A stretch of 64,000 nt of DNA. Source: UBA6168 sp041163745 (GTDB lineage: Bacteria > Bacteroidota > Bacteroidia > Chitinophagales > Saprospiraceae). The stretch covers positions 62,001-126,000 of the forward strand of contig JBEAQU010000048.1 in the NCBI GenBank assembly GCA_041163745.1, written 5' to 3'. Below, in pieces: positions 1 through 7,929 of this stretch. A model generated the notes under the pieces. It saw only the letters and a list, made by a program, of their open reading frames with translations. It ran no database searches and had not been told where the DNA came from. How positions within the stretch are numbered: the stretch's first letter is position 1; every line of letters starts with the position of its first letter. A program made the position numbers and the translations under genes.

Positions 1-1029
1 GTCCGTGATACCCAGGCAATACGCGACCAGGGAGTTGGCGCCGCTTCCCCGGCCGACATGGTGGTAGCCGGCACTTCGGGCGTACCGGACGATATCCCAG
101 GTGATGAGGAAATAAGCGCAGAAGTCCATTTCGCGGATGACGCGCAGCTCTGTCCGCAGCCGTTGGTGCCCGGGAGGCACCGCGGCGATGGACGGCGGCG
201 GTCCGGCGGCCGCCGGGCCGTAACGCCGGGCATAGCCGGCCTCCGCCAGCTTGCAAAGCAGGGCATCGTCGCCGTTCTTGCTGCCCGTGAAGGTCTGCCG
301 GTTCACCACCAGGCCCCGTACCAGGCGGATGGAACATTCGGACAGTATCCGTTCGGTGTTCCGGAGGATGGCCGGATAGCAGGCATAGAACCCGGCCAGT
401 ACCGCCGGTGGGTGCAGCAGTTCCGTCGGCGGGGCCGACGCATCCGGGGGAAGCAAGGAAAGCAGCGTGTTTCCGTCCATAGCCCGCAGCACCCGGTGCA
501 GTTCGTAACCCGCCTCGTCCAAAAATGTCACCGGGCTGAATACCAATAATTTGTGCGGACTGTGCCGGACCTCGGAGGAAAACAGGCGGTGTACATGCTC
601 CGGCCGGACCCCCAGGAATTCGAAGGATCGGAACTGGTCGAGCGGCTTGACCAACCGGGGATAGATGATGAGCAGGGGAAGGCCGGTGTCGTCCGCCTGT
701 CTTTCCAGGCAGGTGGGATCGAAGACAGGAGGCAGGGCTTGCTGCGTCAGGGAGTGGTGGCTCAGATACCGGTTGAGCAGGCTGAACCCTTCCGAATCAC
801 GGGCGATGCCTGTGTACATGCGTTTTCCGTCCCGAAAGAAATCGATGCCGGCGACAGGTCGGATGCCTGCCGCCTCGCAGCGCTGCACGAACTCTCCCAT
901 GGCGGACGTATTGTTGATGTCCGTCAGTGCCAGGGTGTCGATACCCAACTGTTCCGCCGCTGCCACCAGGGCTGCCGGCGAAAGGGTTCCGTAACGCAGG
1001 CTGTAATACGTATGGTTGTTCAGGTACAT
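1..1029 (-). CDS. DNA polymerase III alpha subunit (DnaE family), N-terminal part, cut by window start
   Basis: The minus-strand frame is open from ATG at 1029 to the first base, giving 343 codons of a protein whose C-terminus lies outside. It opens with a PHP domain (MYLNNHTYYSLRYG, then LALTDINNTSAM near residue 40). Near residue 325 it carries the polymerase signature GRGSGANSLVAYCLGITD, matching the GRGSAxGSLVxYxLxIT motif of DnaE. PHP metal ligands look degraded: the usual HxH is NNH and TDHG is TDIN, so proofreading-type PHP chemistry is unlikely. The form resembles the second, accessory DnaE of Bacteroidetes (DnaE2/ImuC-like), often next to ImuB, rather than the main replicase; that subtype call is inference. 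The family is certain. Confidence 0.9.
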   Translation of the reverse strand, partial: MYLNNHTYYSLRYGTLSPAALVAAAEQLGIDTLALTDINNTSAMGEFVQRCEAAGIRPVAGIDFFRDGKRMYTGIARDSEGFSLLNRYLSHHSLTQQALPPVFDPTCLERQADDTGLPLLIIYPRLVKPLDQFRSFEFLGVRPEHVHRLFSSEVRHSPHKLLVFSPVTFLDEAGYELHRVLRAMDGNTLLSLLPPDASAPPTELLHPPAVLAGFYACYPAILRNTERILSECSIRLVRGLVVNRQTFTGSKNGDDALLCKLAEAGYARRYGPAAAGPPPSIAAVPPGHQRLRTELRVIREMDFCAYFLITWDIVRYARSAGYHHVGRGSGANSLVAYCLGITD

Positions 1030-1153
1030 GACACCCTTTTTGTGATTTTAAAAACACAATATGTTTCAAAAGTCGCAAAAAAGATGCTAATTCTAAACAG
1101 CGACGCACTTTTTAAAATAATTTGTTTTCAAATCGGCGGGATGAGCTGGGCGT

Positions 1154-1747
1154 TCAGCGGTCTTCGTCGTCGGGTATGTCGAGGATCCTGCGTTTGTCCT
1201 GTCTGTCCTGCTGTCGGGAGGAGGCCTCCATGCGGTCGATGAACCGGACGGTTTCCTGCCAGAATTCCTTGAAGGAAGGTTCCAGGAAAGTGTAGACCTG
1301 CTTCATTTTACCGGGGAAGGTACGCAGGAAGGGATAGGAGATGGAACCGCGGGTATTCTGCGGGGTAAGGATATGGGACTGGTCGCCGAACCAGACCAGC
1401 AGGCTGAACACAAGGGTATAGAGGGTAAGTAGGAGGGTGCCGCCGGCCAATTGGTTGATGAAATTGATATTGGCGGAGCGGAGGGTTTTCTCCAGGAAGC
1501 GGGCCGCCATGCGGATGAGGATCATGGTCAGGAGGAAGGCCAGGAGGAAGCCGGCGATGAAGAGGGACGGGTGGTCGGAGTGGAAGGCGGTTTCCAGGAA
1601 GCGGGTGGCGGCGGGAGACAGCTTGAAAGCGGCCATCAGCCCGAACACGATGGAGAAGACGGTGAAGAAGGTCTTGATGATACCGCGGGAGAAACCCTGG
1701 TAGAAGCCCCAGATACCGATCAGGAGGAAGATGACGTCGATGGCCAT
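1154..1747 (-). CDS. CvpA-like membrane protein
   Basis: 197 residues. The longer frame to 1822 has a Pro/Ala-rich non-conserved head, so I start at MAIDVIF (ATG at 1747), where the first hydrophobic helix begins. Four predicted membrane helices lie near residues 2-20, 25-45, 58-80 and 98-122, followed by a charged C-terminal tail of about 70 residues with many Asp, Arg and Gln. The pattern (short N-terminus, FYQGFSRG loop, FI..LAGG segment) is that of the CvpA family, linked in Escherichia coli to colicin V production and envelope stress; its biochemical role is unknown. It lies 125 bases downstream of the sugar isomerase-like gene on the same strand. Confidence 0.75.
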   Translation of the reverse strand: MAIDVIFLLIGIWGFYQGFSRGIIKTFFTVFSIVFGLMAAFKLSPAATRFLETAFHSDHPSLFIAGFLLAFLLTMILIRMAARFLEKTLRSANINFINQLAGGTLLLTLYTLVFSLLVWFGDQSHILTPQNTRGSISYPFLRTFPGKMKQVYTFLEPSFKEFWQETVRFIDRMEASSRQQDRQDKRRILDIPDDEDR

Positions 1748-1872
1748 GGCGGGTGAGGTTGGGTGTGTTTGGCCGGGTCCCGGATGCCGGCCGTCGGAGG
1801 CGGCAGCCGGGACCGGCGCCACTGGGGGCTCTGGTCACCGGCTGCCGGGTCGGACACAACATGAGGCAGTGG

Positions 1873-2871
1873 TCAGCTGCCGAGGGCGGCGCCGACTTTT
1901 TCCATCAGGGCCTTGGTGAGGCGGATTCCTTCATCCTCCGGGATTTCACCTTCGTATTCGATACCGACATAACCGGTATAACCGGCGTCCTTGACCACCT
2001 GCATCATGCGCATGAAATCCGTCTGTACCTCTTCTCCGGTAGCGGGATCGAAGACATTGGATTTGGCGCTGACCCCTTTGGCGAAGGGCATGAGTTCGGC
2101 GACGCCCTGATAGCGGTCGTATTCCTCGACGCAGGCACCTTCCCAGGGGTTGCCGGTGGTGTTGTCACGGCGGATGCAGAAGTTCCCGAAGTCGGGCAGG
2201 GTGCCGACATTGGGCATATTGACGGCGCGCATGACACCGGAGAGCCAGGCGCCGTTGGAGGAGAAGCCGCCGTGATTCTCGACGATGACGTTGATGCCAG
2301 CCTGTCGGGCGTATTCGCCCAGTCTGCCGAGGCCTTCCGCGGCGGCTTGCGCGGCGGCATCCGGATCCGGGTTGCTGCTGAAAGCATTGACACGGATGCT
2401 ATGGCAGCCGAGGGTAGCGGCGGCATCGACCCATTTGTAGTGATTTTCGATGGCCTGGCCAAGCAGGTTCGCATCCGTTTCGGCCATACCGCCTTCCCCG
2501 TCGATCATGATCAGGAGTTGGCGGACGCCGTTGTCGGCGGCGCGTTTGTTCATTTCCGCGAGGTAGGCGGCGTCCTTCGCCTTGTCCATGAAGAACTGGT
2601 TGACATATTCGACGGCTTCGATGCCAAACTTATGGCGGGCGGTAGCCGCGAAATCCAGGTTGTCGAGTTCTTTTCGGTCGCGGATGGTCCGGTGCAGCGA
2701 CCATTGTGCAAGGGAGATTTTGAAGAACATATCCCCTGTGGCGGCCGTGTCGTCGGCGGCGGATTGGTCGGATGCGGGATTGGTGCCGGCACCGCAGCCA
2801 TACAGGTAGAGGAGGCCGGCACCGGAGGCCATTCCTGCTTGTTTCATGAAGGTTCTTCTCGTTTGTTTCAT
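1873..2871 (-). CDS. Secreted sugar phosphate isomerase/epimerase-like TIM-barrel lipoprotein
   Basis: 332 residues. The N-terminus TRRTFMK followed by a hydrophobic stretch and LYGC reads as a twin-arginine signal with a lipobox, Cys26 being the predicted lipidated residue, so the protein is probably exported folded and anchored in the envelope. The body (from about residue 48, ISLAQWSLH) is an AP-endonuclease-2/xylose-isomerase-like TIM barrel, with the family features IVENHGG, TLPDFGNFC and YVGIEYEGE that supply metal ligands. Relatives are annotated as hydroxypyruvate isomerase or sugar phosphate isomerase/epimerase; the substrate cannot be told. A Bacteroidetes -7-like box is seen at 3033-3040. 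Confidence 0.85.
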   Translation of the reverse strand: MKQTRRTFMKQAGMASGAGLLYLYGCGAGTNPASDQSAADDTAATGDMFFKISLAQWSLHRTIRDRKELDNLDFAATARHKFGIEAVEYVNQFFMDKAKDAAYLAEMNKRAADNGVRQLLIMIDGEGGMAETDANLLGQAIENHYKWVDAAATLGCHSIRVNAFSSNPDPDAAAQAAAEGLGRLGEYARQAGINVIVENHGGFSSNGAWLSGVMRAVNMPNVGTLPDFGNFCIRRDNTTGNPWEGACVEEYDRYQGVAELMPFAKGVSAKSNVFDPATGEEVQTDFMRMMQVVKDAGYTGYVGIEYEGEIPEDEGIRLTKALMEKVGAALGS

Positions 2872-3032
2872 GTATGAGGATGTTTTGACAGTCCGGTCGG
2901 CCGGATTCAGGTTTCCGGGTGCGGCTCCTTTCCCGGGTCATCCTTCGGTGAGCGGATGAACACGGGGCGGGGATGAGGCCCGGTGGTGGCGGGGCGACCG
3001 GCTGTCTGTTGAACAATGAGGTAAAAGCAGCT

Positions 3033-3040
3033 CAAATCTA
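3033..3040 (-). promoter_or_regulatory. Candidate -7 box TAGATTTG before the TIM-barrel lipoprotein gene
   Basis: Minus-strand TAGATTTG fits the Bacteroidetes primary sigma -7 consensus TAnnTTTG. It lies 160 bases upstream of the ATG at 2871 and beyond the end of the protease gene. No convincing TTTG is seen at -33, so this is a weak to moderate call. Confidence 0.35.
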
Positions 3041-3112
3041 ACAAAATACTCCGGTCGGCCGCATGGGTCGGGATGGGTTTTCTTTCCGTCGGAACCGCGG
3101 GGCGGGCGGGTG

Positions 3113-4798
3113 TTACTGGCGGGTGGAGGCTGTCGCAGCCGGAGCGAGGTACGGTTTCGGATTGCGGATGACCTCGAGCGCCTTGGCAATGGCGGGGTCC
3201 TGGCTGTTGATGGCTCGGAAATACCCTTCGTCGGACCAGGTTTGGCGGGCCAGGGCCGCCTTGACCTGCAGGGTGATGGCCGGCCGGAGCAGGCGCCACT
3301 GCCGCTCGTTGCAGGAGTCGCCGCGGGAGCGTGTGTAATCACGGAAATCCGCCAGCAGCGAGGCATCCGGTCGGTAGTCGCTGAGGAAGCGTTCCAGGGT
3401 CATGCCTTCCGCGGGGGAGGCGCCCTGGCGACGCAGCAGAAAGGCCGGAATATATTCTTGCAAACGGAGGAGATGGGGATTGACGGCGGTGGAATCCAGG
3501 GGAATGAAGATATCCGGCATGATGCCGCCGCCGCCGTACACGACCCGGCCGTTGCCGGTGAAATAGCGGGTCGTGTCTGCAGGGAGCATCTTGGCGCCGT
3601 CATAGACCTCGCCGCTCCGGATCCGGTCTTCCATATCCAGTTCGTAGGCATCCCGGTCGGCATAAGGTCGTTGGATGCAGCGGCCGGCGGGCGTGAAATA
3701 CCGGGCGACGGTCAGGCGGACGGCCGAGCCGTCGCGCAGCAGATACTGTTCCTGGACCAGCCCTTTGCCGAAGGTACGGCGGCCGATGACCACGCCGCGG
3801 TCCCAATCCTGCAGGGCGCCGGCGATGATTTCGCTGGCGCTGGCGGAGCCTTCGTCCGTCAGCAGGACGATGTTTCCGATGTCGAAGAAGTGGTGGCCGG
3901 TCGACTTATAGTCGTTGCGGGGTACGCGTTCCCCTTCCGTGTAGACCAGGAGTTTGTCCTTCTCGGCGAACAGTTGGCTGAGGATACGGGTAGCCTCCTG
4001 CAGGTAGCCGCCGCCATTCCGGCGGAGATCGAGAACGAGATGTTTCATGCCCTGTCGTTCCACGAGGGATTCCAGGGCCTTCATGAACTCCTCGTAGGTA
4101 CGGGTGCTGAAGCGGTTGATCCGGAGGTAACCTGTCTCGGCATCCAGCATGTAGGCCGCCTCCACGCTGTTGACGGCAATGAAGTCACGTTCGACGACAA
4201 AGGTCAGGGGGCTGGGTTCCGCGCCGCGAAGAATACCGACCCTGACCCTGGCGCCTTGTTCTCCCCGCAGGTAGTCCAGCATGCCTTCGTTGTCGACGGT
4301 TTGGTCGATGATGAGGGAGTCGTCGAGCGAGACGATCTTGTCACCTGCCAGGAGACCGGCGGCGGCGGCGGGACCGTCCGGCAGGACGGACAGCACCACG
4401 ATGGTGTCGTCCAGGGTCATGTACTCGATACCGATGCCATAGAACCCGCCTTCCAGTTGCCGGTTGGCTTCCCGTAGATCGGACTCGGTAAAATAAGCGG
4501 AGTGCGGATCCAGTTCGTCCATCACCCGACCGATGGCGTGGGACACCAGTTTCTCCCGGTCCAGGTCCTCCACATACCGGGCATCGATGTAACGGATGAG
4601 TTCTTCGAACCGCCCGATGCCCTCTGGGGTGGCCGCCAGGTCTGCCGGTGGGGTATCCATGGTCTTAATCACCTTGACCCTGGGCGGATTGCCGTTCATC
4701 CTGGAACCCGCCCACATACCGACGGTCATCACGAATGACAGCAGGAGGGGCAACCACACATTGATCTTGCGGTGGGTAGGAAACAGATCGGCGTTCAT
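3113..4798 (-). CDS. S41 family C-terminal processing peptidase (CtpA/Prc type)
   Basis: 561 residues. One N-terminal membrane-spanning or uncleaved signal helix (residues 13-31) is followed by the N-terminal helical part, a PDZ domain (about 115-205, with GIGIEYMTLDD and AGDKIVSLDD) and the S41 protease domain. The catalytic pair is visible: the GSASASE motif places the nucleophile at Ser320, and TFGKGLVQ supplies the general base Lys345, 25 residues later as in the E. coli enzyme. Such proteases clip C-termini of periplasmic or secreted proteins and act in envelope maintenance. The 3' extension of about 150 residues past the catalytic core is common in Bacteroidetes homologues. Promoter elements are proposed at 5025-5055. 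Confidence 0.95.
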   Translation of the reverse strand: MNADLFPTHRKINVWLPLLLSFVMTVGMWAGSRMNGNPPRVKVIKTMDTPPADLAATPEGIGRFEELIRYIDARYVEDLDREKLVSHAIGRVMDELDPHSAYFTESDLREANRQLEGGFYGIGIEYMTLDDTIVVLSVLPDGPAAAAGLLAGDKIVSLDDSLIIDQTVDNEGMLDYLRGEQGARVRVGILRGAEPSPLTFVVERDFIAVNSVEAAYMLDAETGYLRINRFSTRTYEEFMKALESLVERQGMKHLVLDLRRNGGGYLQEATRILSQLFAEKDKLLVYTEGERVPRNDYKSTGHHFFDIGNIVLLTDEGSASASEIIAGALQDWDRGVVIGRRTFGKGLVQEQYLLRDGSAVRLTVARYFTPAGRCIQRPYADRDAYELDMEDRIRSGEVYDGAKMLPADTTRYFTGNGRVVYGGGGIMPDIFIPLDSTAVNPHLLRLQEYIPAFLLRRQGASPAEGMTLERFLSDYRPDASLLADFRDYTRSRGDSCNERQWRLLRPAITLQVKAALARQTWSDEGYFRAINSQDPAIAKALEVIRNPKPYLAPAATASTRQ

Positions 4799-5022
4799 GT
4801 ACAGTCGTTTGTGGCACCCAATCAGGAGAGGGGCCTGGTGAACCGGGGCCTTACCCGGCGGGACTGCCGGTCAGCGCGACATTCCGGCACCCAGGCTGTA
4901 AAAATAGGCAAATCCGGGCGATACCATTCATGGGACCGGCGATCCGGGCAACCGGAACCCGGCATGCTGCCTTGCCAGGCGCTGAAGGCAAATAAATTCC
5001 GCCGGACCATTGAAATATTGGC

Positions 5023-5042
5023 AACAAAAATACAATTTTGTT
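5023..5042. promoter_or_regulatory. Inverted repeat AACAAAA-N6-TTTTGTT in the protease/Lrp divergent region
   Basis: A perfect 7-base inverted repeat with a 6-base spacer. It overlaps the protease -7 box and lies about 235 bases before the Lrp start, so it may be an operator site, for instance of the neighbouring Lrp/AsnC regulator. That link is inference. Confidence 0.35.
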
Positions 5043-5055
5043 AAAGTCTTGAAAA
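5025..5055 (-). promoter_or_regulatory. Candidate promoter of the S41 peptidase gene
   Basis: On the minus strand TTTT (5055-5052), 19 bases, then TATTTTTG (5032-5025). This fits the Bacteroidetes arrangement TTTG-N19-21-TAnnTTTG with one mismatch in the -33 element. It would start transcription about 220 bases before the peptidase ATG. Confidence 0.45.
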
Positions 5056-5277
5056 AACGAATCTGCCGGCCTCCCCAACACATGGCCGGCCTCCCCGACC
5101 CGACCGTACCCTGCAGCGGCCGGACCATGGCCATCCCCGACAACGGTTTCCGCTTTCCGACGGCTTCTCCCCATGCCCTGTCGGAAGCCCTTCCTGTCAT
5201 ATCCGCTCCGCCACCGGGGCCGCGGGCCACCAAAGACCGGCCAAGGTGGGAAGCACCAACCGGACAAACCGAATCGA

Positions 5278-5748
5278 ATGGACAGCACCATTGACAAACT
5301 AGACCGGCAGATTCTTTCGCTGCTGATGTACGATGCCGACCAATCCTACACGGAGATCGCGAAGAAACTCTTCGTATCCGGTGGCACGATCCATGTCCGC
5401 ATGAAGAAACTGCGGGAGATGGGCATTGTCCATGGTGCGAACCTGGTCATCGACTACAGCCGGCTCGGGTACGACATCTGTGCGTTCCTGGGTATCTACC
5501 TGGACAAAAGCTCCCTCTACGACGACGTGGCGGAGCAGCTCAAGGACATCCCGGAGGTGGTGGAGGCCCATTACACCACCGGGCTGTACAGTATCTTCGC
5601 AAAAATCTATTGCCGGGACACCCGGCACCTGCGCGAGGTGTTGCACGACAAAATCCAGAAGATTTCCGGCATTCAGCGCACCGAGACCTTCATTTCGCTG
5701 CAGGAGAGCATACTGCGGCCGGTAAACGTGTTGTTGGAGGAGAAGTGA
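5278..5748 (+). CDS. Lrp/AsnC family transcriptional regulator
   Basis: 156 residues starting MDSTIDKLDRQIL at ATG 5278; the open frame reaches further upstream but without family similarity, and this start gives the standard Lrp length. Residues 4-60 form the AsnC-type helix-turn-helix (ILSLLMYDADQSYTEIAKKL, then SGGTIHVRMKKL as recognition helix region). Residues 65-150 form the RAM/AsnC effector-binding domain, with the HYTTGLYSIFAKIYC strand and DTRHLREVL. Such proteins form octamers and respond to amino acids. The target and effector cannot be deduced. It is convergent with rpoD. Confidence 0.93.
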   Translation: MDSTIDKLDRQILSLLMYDADQSYTEIAKKLFVSGGTIHVRMKKLREMGIVHGANLVIDYSRLGYDICAFLGIYLDKSSLYDDVAEQLKDIPEVVEAHYTTGLYSIFAKIYCRDTRHLREVLHDKIQKISGIQRTETFISLQESILRPVNVLLEEK

Positions 5749-5870
5749 GCGCATGAAGGCCTCCCGGCTGCCCAAGGGAGAGCGGACCAAGAACGCATCC
5801 GTGATTTCCCGGCTGCCCGGAATCAGTGCATAAGGAGGCAAAGGCCATGGGGCGGAAGTCGGGCCCAGTC

Positions 5871-6740
5871 TCAGGACCCGAGGTAATGCTTGAGCAATTT
5901 GCTTCGGCTGGCGGAGCGAAGCTTGTTGATCGCCTTGTCCTTGATTTGCCGAACCCGCTCCCTGGTCAGCCCGAACTTATCGCCGATGTCCTCGAGCGAC
6001 ATCGGATGTTCGACACCGATTCCGAAGTAAAGCTTGATCACATCCGTCTGTCGGTCTGTCAGAGTGCTGAGGGAGCGTTCGATCTCCATACGGAGAGACT
6101 CCGTGTATTCCAGTTCCTGGTCGGTTTTCGGAGAATGGACATTTTCCAGGACATCGAGCAGGGAGTTGTCCTCCCCGTCCACGAATGGTGCGTCCATGGA
6201 CACATGGCGTGCGGCGACACCGAGCGTGGTCTCGACCTCCTCCGTCGGTATCTCCAGTATGGAGGCGAGTTCCTCCGCCGATGGTTCCCGCTCGAAATTT
6301 TGCTCCAGTTCGGAGAAAGCCTTGTTTATCTTGTTCAACGAGCCGACCTTGTTGAGTGGCAAACGGACGATACGGGATTGTTCCGCCAAAGCTTGGAGGA
6401 TGGATTGGCGGATCCACCACACGGCATAGGAGATGAACTTGAAACCGCGCGTCTCATCGAACCGCTGGGCGGCCTTTATCAGACCGAGGTTGCCCTCGTT
6501 GATCAGGTCGCTGAGCGAGAGCCCCTGGTTCTGATATTGTTTCGCAACGGAAACCACAAAGCGCAGGTTGGCCTTTGTCAACCGTTCCAACGCCAGCTGG
6601 TCTCCCTGCTTGATGCGTTTCGCCAGTTCCACCTCCTCTTCCGGCGTCAGCAAATCCACTTTGCCTATTTCCTGCAGGTACTTCTCCAGGGACTGGCTCT
6701 CCCGGTTCGTAATAGATTTTGTGATTTTTAGTTGTCTCAT
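5871..6740 (-). CDS. rpoD: Primary RNA polymerase sigma factor RpoD/SigA, short Bacteroidetes form
   Basis: 289 residues, close to the roughly 286-290 of Bacteroidetes primary sigma factors that lack region 1.1. Region 1.2 lies at about 14-45 (SLEKYLQEIGKVDLLTPEEE); region 2 at about 55-125 includes the -10-recognising helix with ETRGFKFISYAVWWIRQSI; region 3 spans about 130-205; region 4 (about 220-285) ends with the helix-turn-helix LEDIGDKFGLTRERVRQIKDKA. It directs housekeeping transcription from promoters of TTTG/TAnnTTTG type, several of which I can point to in this window. A promoter-like pair lies at 6922-6953. The gene is convergent with the Lrp-type gene. Confidence 0.98.
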   Translation of the reverse strand: MRQLKITKSITNRESQSLEKYLQEIGKVDLLTPEEEVELAKRIKQGDQLALERLTKANLRFVVSVAKQYQNQGLSLSDLINEGNLGLIKAAQRFDETRGFKFISYAVWWIRQSILQALAEQSRIVRLPLNKVGSLNKINKAFSELEQNFEREPSAEELASILEIPTEEVETTLGVAARHVSMDAPFVDGEDNSLLDVLENVHSPKTDQELEYTESLRMEIERSLSTLTDRQTDVIKLYFGIGVEHPMSLEDIGDKFGLTRERVRQIKDKAINKLRSASRSKLLKHYLGS

Positions 6741-7481
6741 CGAACTGATTCGATTTTATGATTTTAGTTCGAAAGGACGATTGTCATGCCGGCGTGGTCT
6801 TGCACGGCAGCCTGTCCTGTTTGTTCCGGGATTTGGGCGCAGATGGGGAAGGTCGGCACAAATATTTGGTAGTGCGAAAATTACACGGCCAACCTCTTTT
6901 TTTATGAAAAGGAAAACGCGTCAAAATTAGAAATTAAAGCCTTTACAATCAAGCCAACTTTCGGCTCTTATGGATTTCATTCTTTTTTTAATTTTTAACC
7001 ATATGAATTTTAAATACTTAAATATAAAGAACCACAAAAAGAATGCGTCAAAAAAAAAGCGCGATGCTACGACAGGATGGCGACTTCGCTTGTTGGGGGG
7101 GGACAGCCGGCGGCAGCCTTGGAGGCCTGTACGCATGCCGGCCAAGCGAGCTTGGCGGACAGGCCCGAGAAAGGCCGCCGATTACCGGCCAATTCCTCGG
7201 AACTGTAAAATTCATTTTGAAAAATCAATTATTTTCCACTTTATTGCGGAGAATTCGGCAGGCACCCCGACCTTTCATGTCGAAATCCCTTTACGGACGG
7301 CTGTTTTGGCCGGCGTACGGACCGAAGGCGGAACCCATGCAAGCAATGACGTTCACCCGGACAGTTGGCGAGGCGCATCATTCCGTGACAACGACAGCGA
7401 GGATATCACCATTCACCTGAAACGACACCACACCCGACCGGCGACAAAAGCGGTTCCCCACAGCAAACAAAAGCCTCTTGC
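6741..7481. other. Long rpoD / START-like divergent intergenic region
   Basis: 741 bases with no convincing gene. It has an AT-rich centre (about 6890-7045, with the rpoD promoter candidate) flanked by GC-rich stretches. Frames crossing it are low complexity or arginine-rich. No known RNA family signature is recognised by eye, though the length would allow a small RNA or long 5' leaders. Confidence 0.5.
6922..6953 (-). promoter_or_regulatory. Candidate rpoD promoter
   Basis: Minus strand CTTG (6953-6950), 20 bases, then TAATTTTG (6929-6922), an exact match to the TAnnTTTG -7 consensus. It lies about 182 bases before the rpoD ATG, implying a long leader. Confidence 0.5.
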
Positions 7482-7871
7482 ATGGAAAGAGTACAAATCG
7501 AGATCGAGTTTCTTTTACGCACTTCCCCCACCCTGCTGTACCAGTTCCTGACCACCCCTTCCGCATTGGTCCGGTGGTTCTGCGACAAGGTGGACATTCA
7601 GAGCAACAACATCTACACATTCAGTTGGAACGACTACGAGGAAATCGCCCGCTTGTCGGAAGACATTGAGGAGGAGCTGCTTCGGTTCGACTGGTTGGAC
7701 GACGGCCGGGACGGCGAATTTCTTTCTTTTCAGATTGACATTTCCCCGGTAACAGGGGAGACGATCCTCCTCATCACCGATTTCTGCGATGCGGACGAAG
7801 TGCGGGAGCAGAAGGCCCTGTGGGAGGCCCAGATAAAGATGTTGAAAAAAGAGACCGGCAGCGGGGGCTGA
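7482..7871 (+). CDS. START-like domain protein (AHSA1/START superfamily)
   Basis: 129 residues. The sequence MERVQIEIEFLLRTSPTLLY, followed by FLTTPSALVRWFCDKVD and late ETILLITDFCDADE, is the pattern of the small START-like proteins widespread in Bacteroidetes: a helix-grip fold with a hydrophobic pocket, acidic overall. Function is unknown; the superfamily usually binds lipids or other hydrophobic ligands or acts as a co-chaperone. It lies 58 bases upstream of the nuclease gene on the same strand, possibly co-transcribed. Confidence 0.85.
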   Translation: MERVQIEIEFLLRTSPTLLYQFLTTPSALVRWFCDKVDIQSNNIYTFSWNDYEEIARLSEDIEEELLRFDWLDDGRDGEFLSFQIDISPVTGETILLITDFCDADEVREQKALWEAQIKMLKKETGSGG

Positions 7872-7929
7872 CCTTCGCGGCCTGTCGGACCAATCGGATA
7901 CCATTGGGTTTCCATACACCCCTTTTTCC

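Larger units (their letters stand above)
4799..5277. other. Divergent intergenic region between protease and Lrp-type regulator
   Basis: 479 bases without a supportable gene; the short frames here are arginine/proline-rich shadows. It holds an AT-rich core around 4990-5060 containing the proposed protease promoter and the inverted repeat at 5023-5042. Confidence 0.6.

Noticed and set aside
3110..4477. 455-codon plus-strand frame opposite the S41 peptidase
   Set aside because: Shadow of a gene with intact Ser-Lys catalytic motifs.
6970..7551. 193-codon plus-strand frame between rpoD and the START-like gene
   Set aside because: Starts in a low-complexity AT-rich stretch, composition is unlike the neighbours, and it overlaps the START-like gene out of frame.
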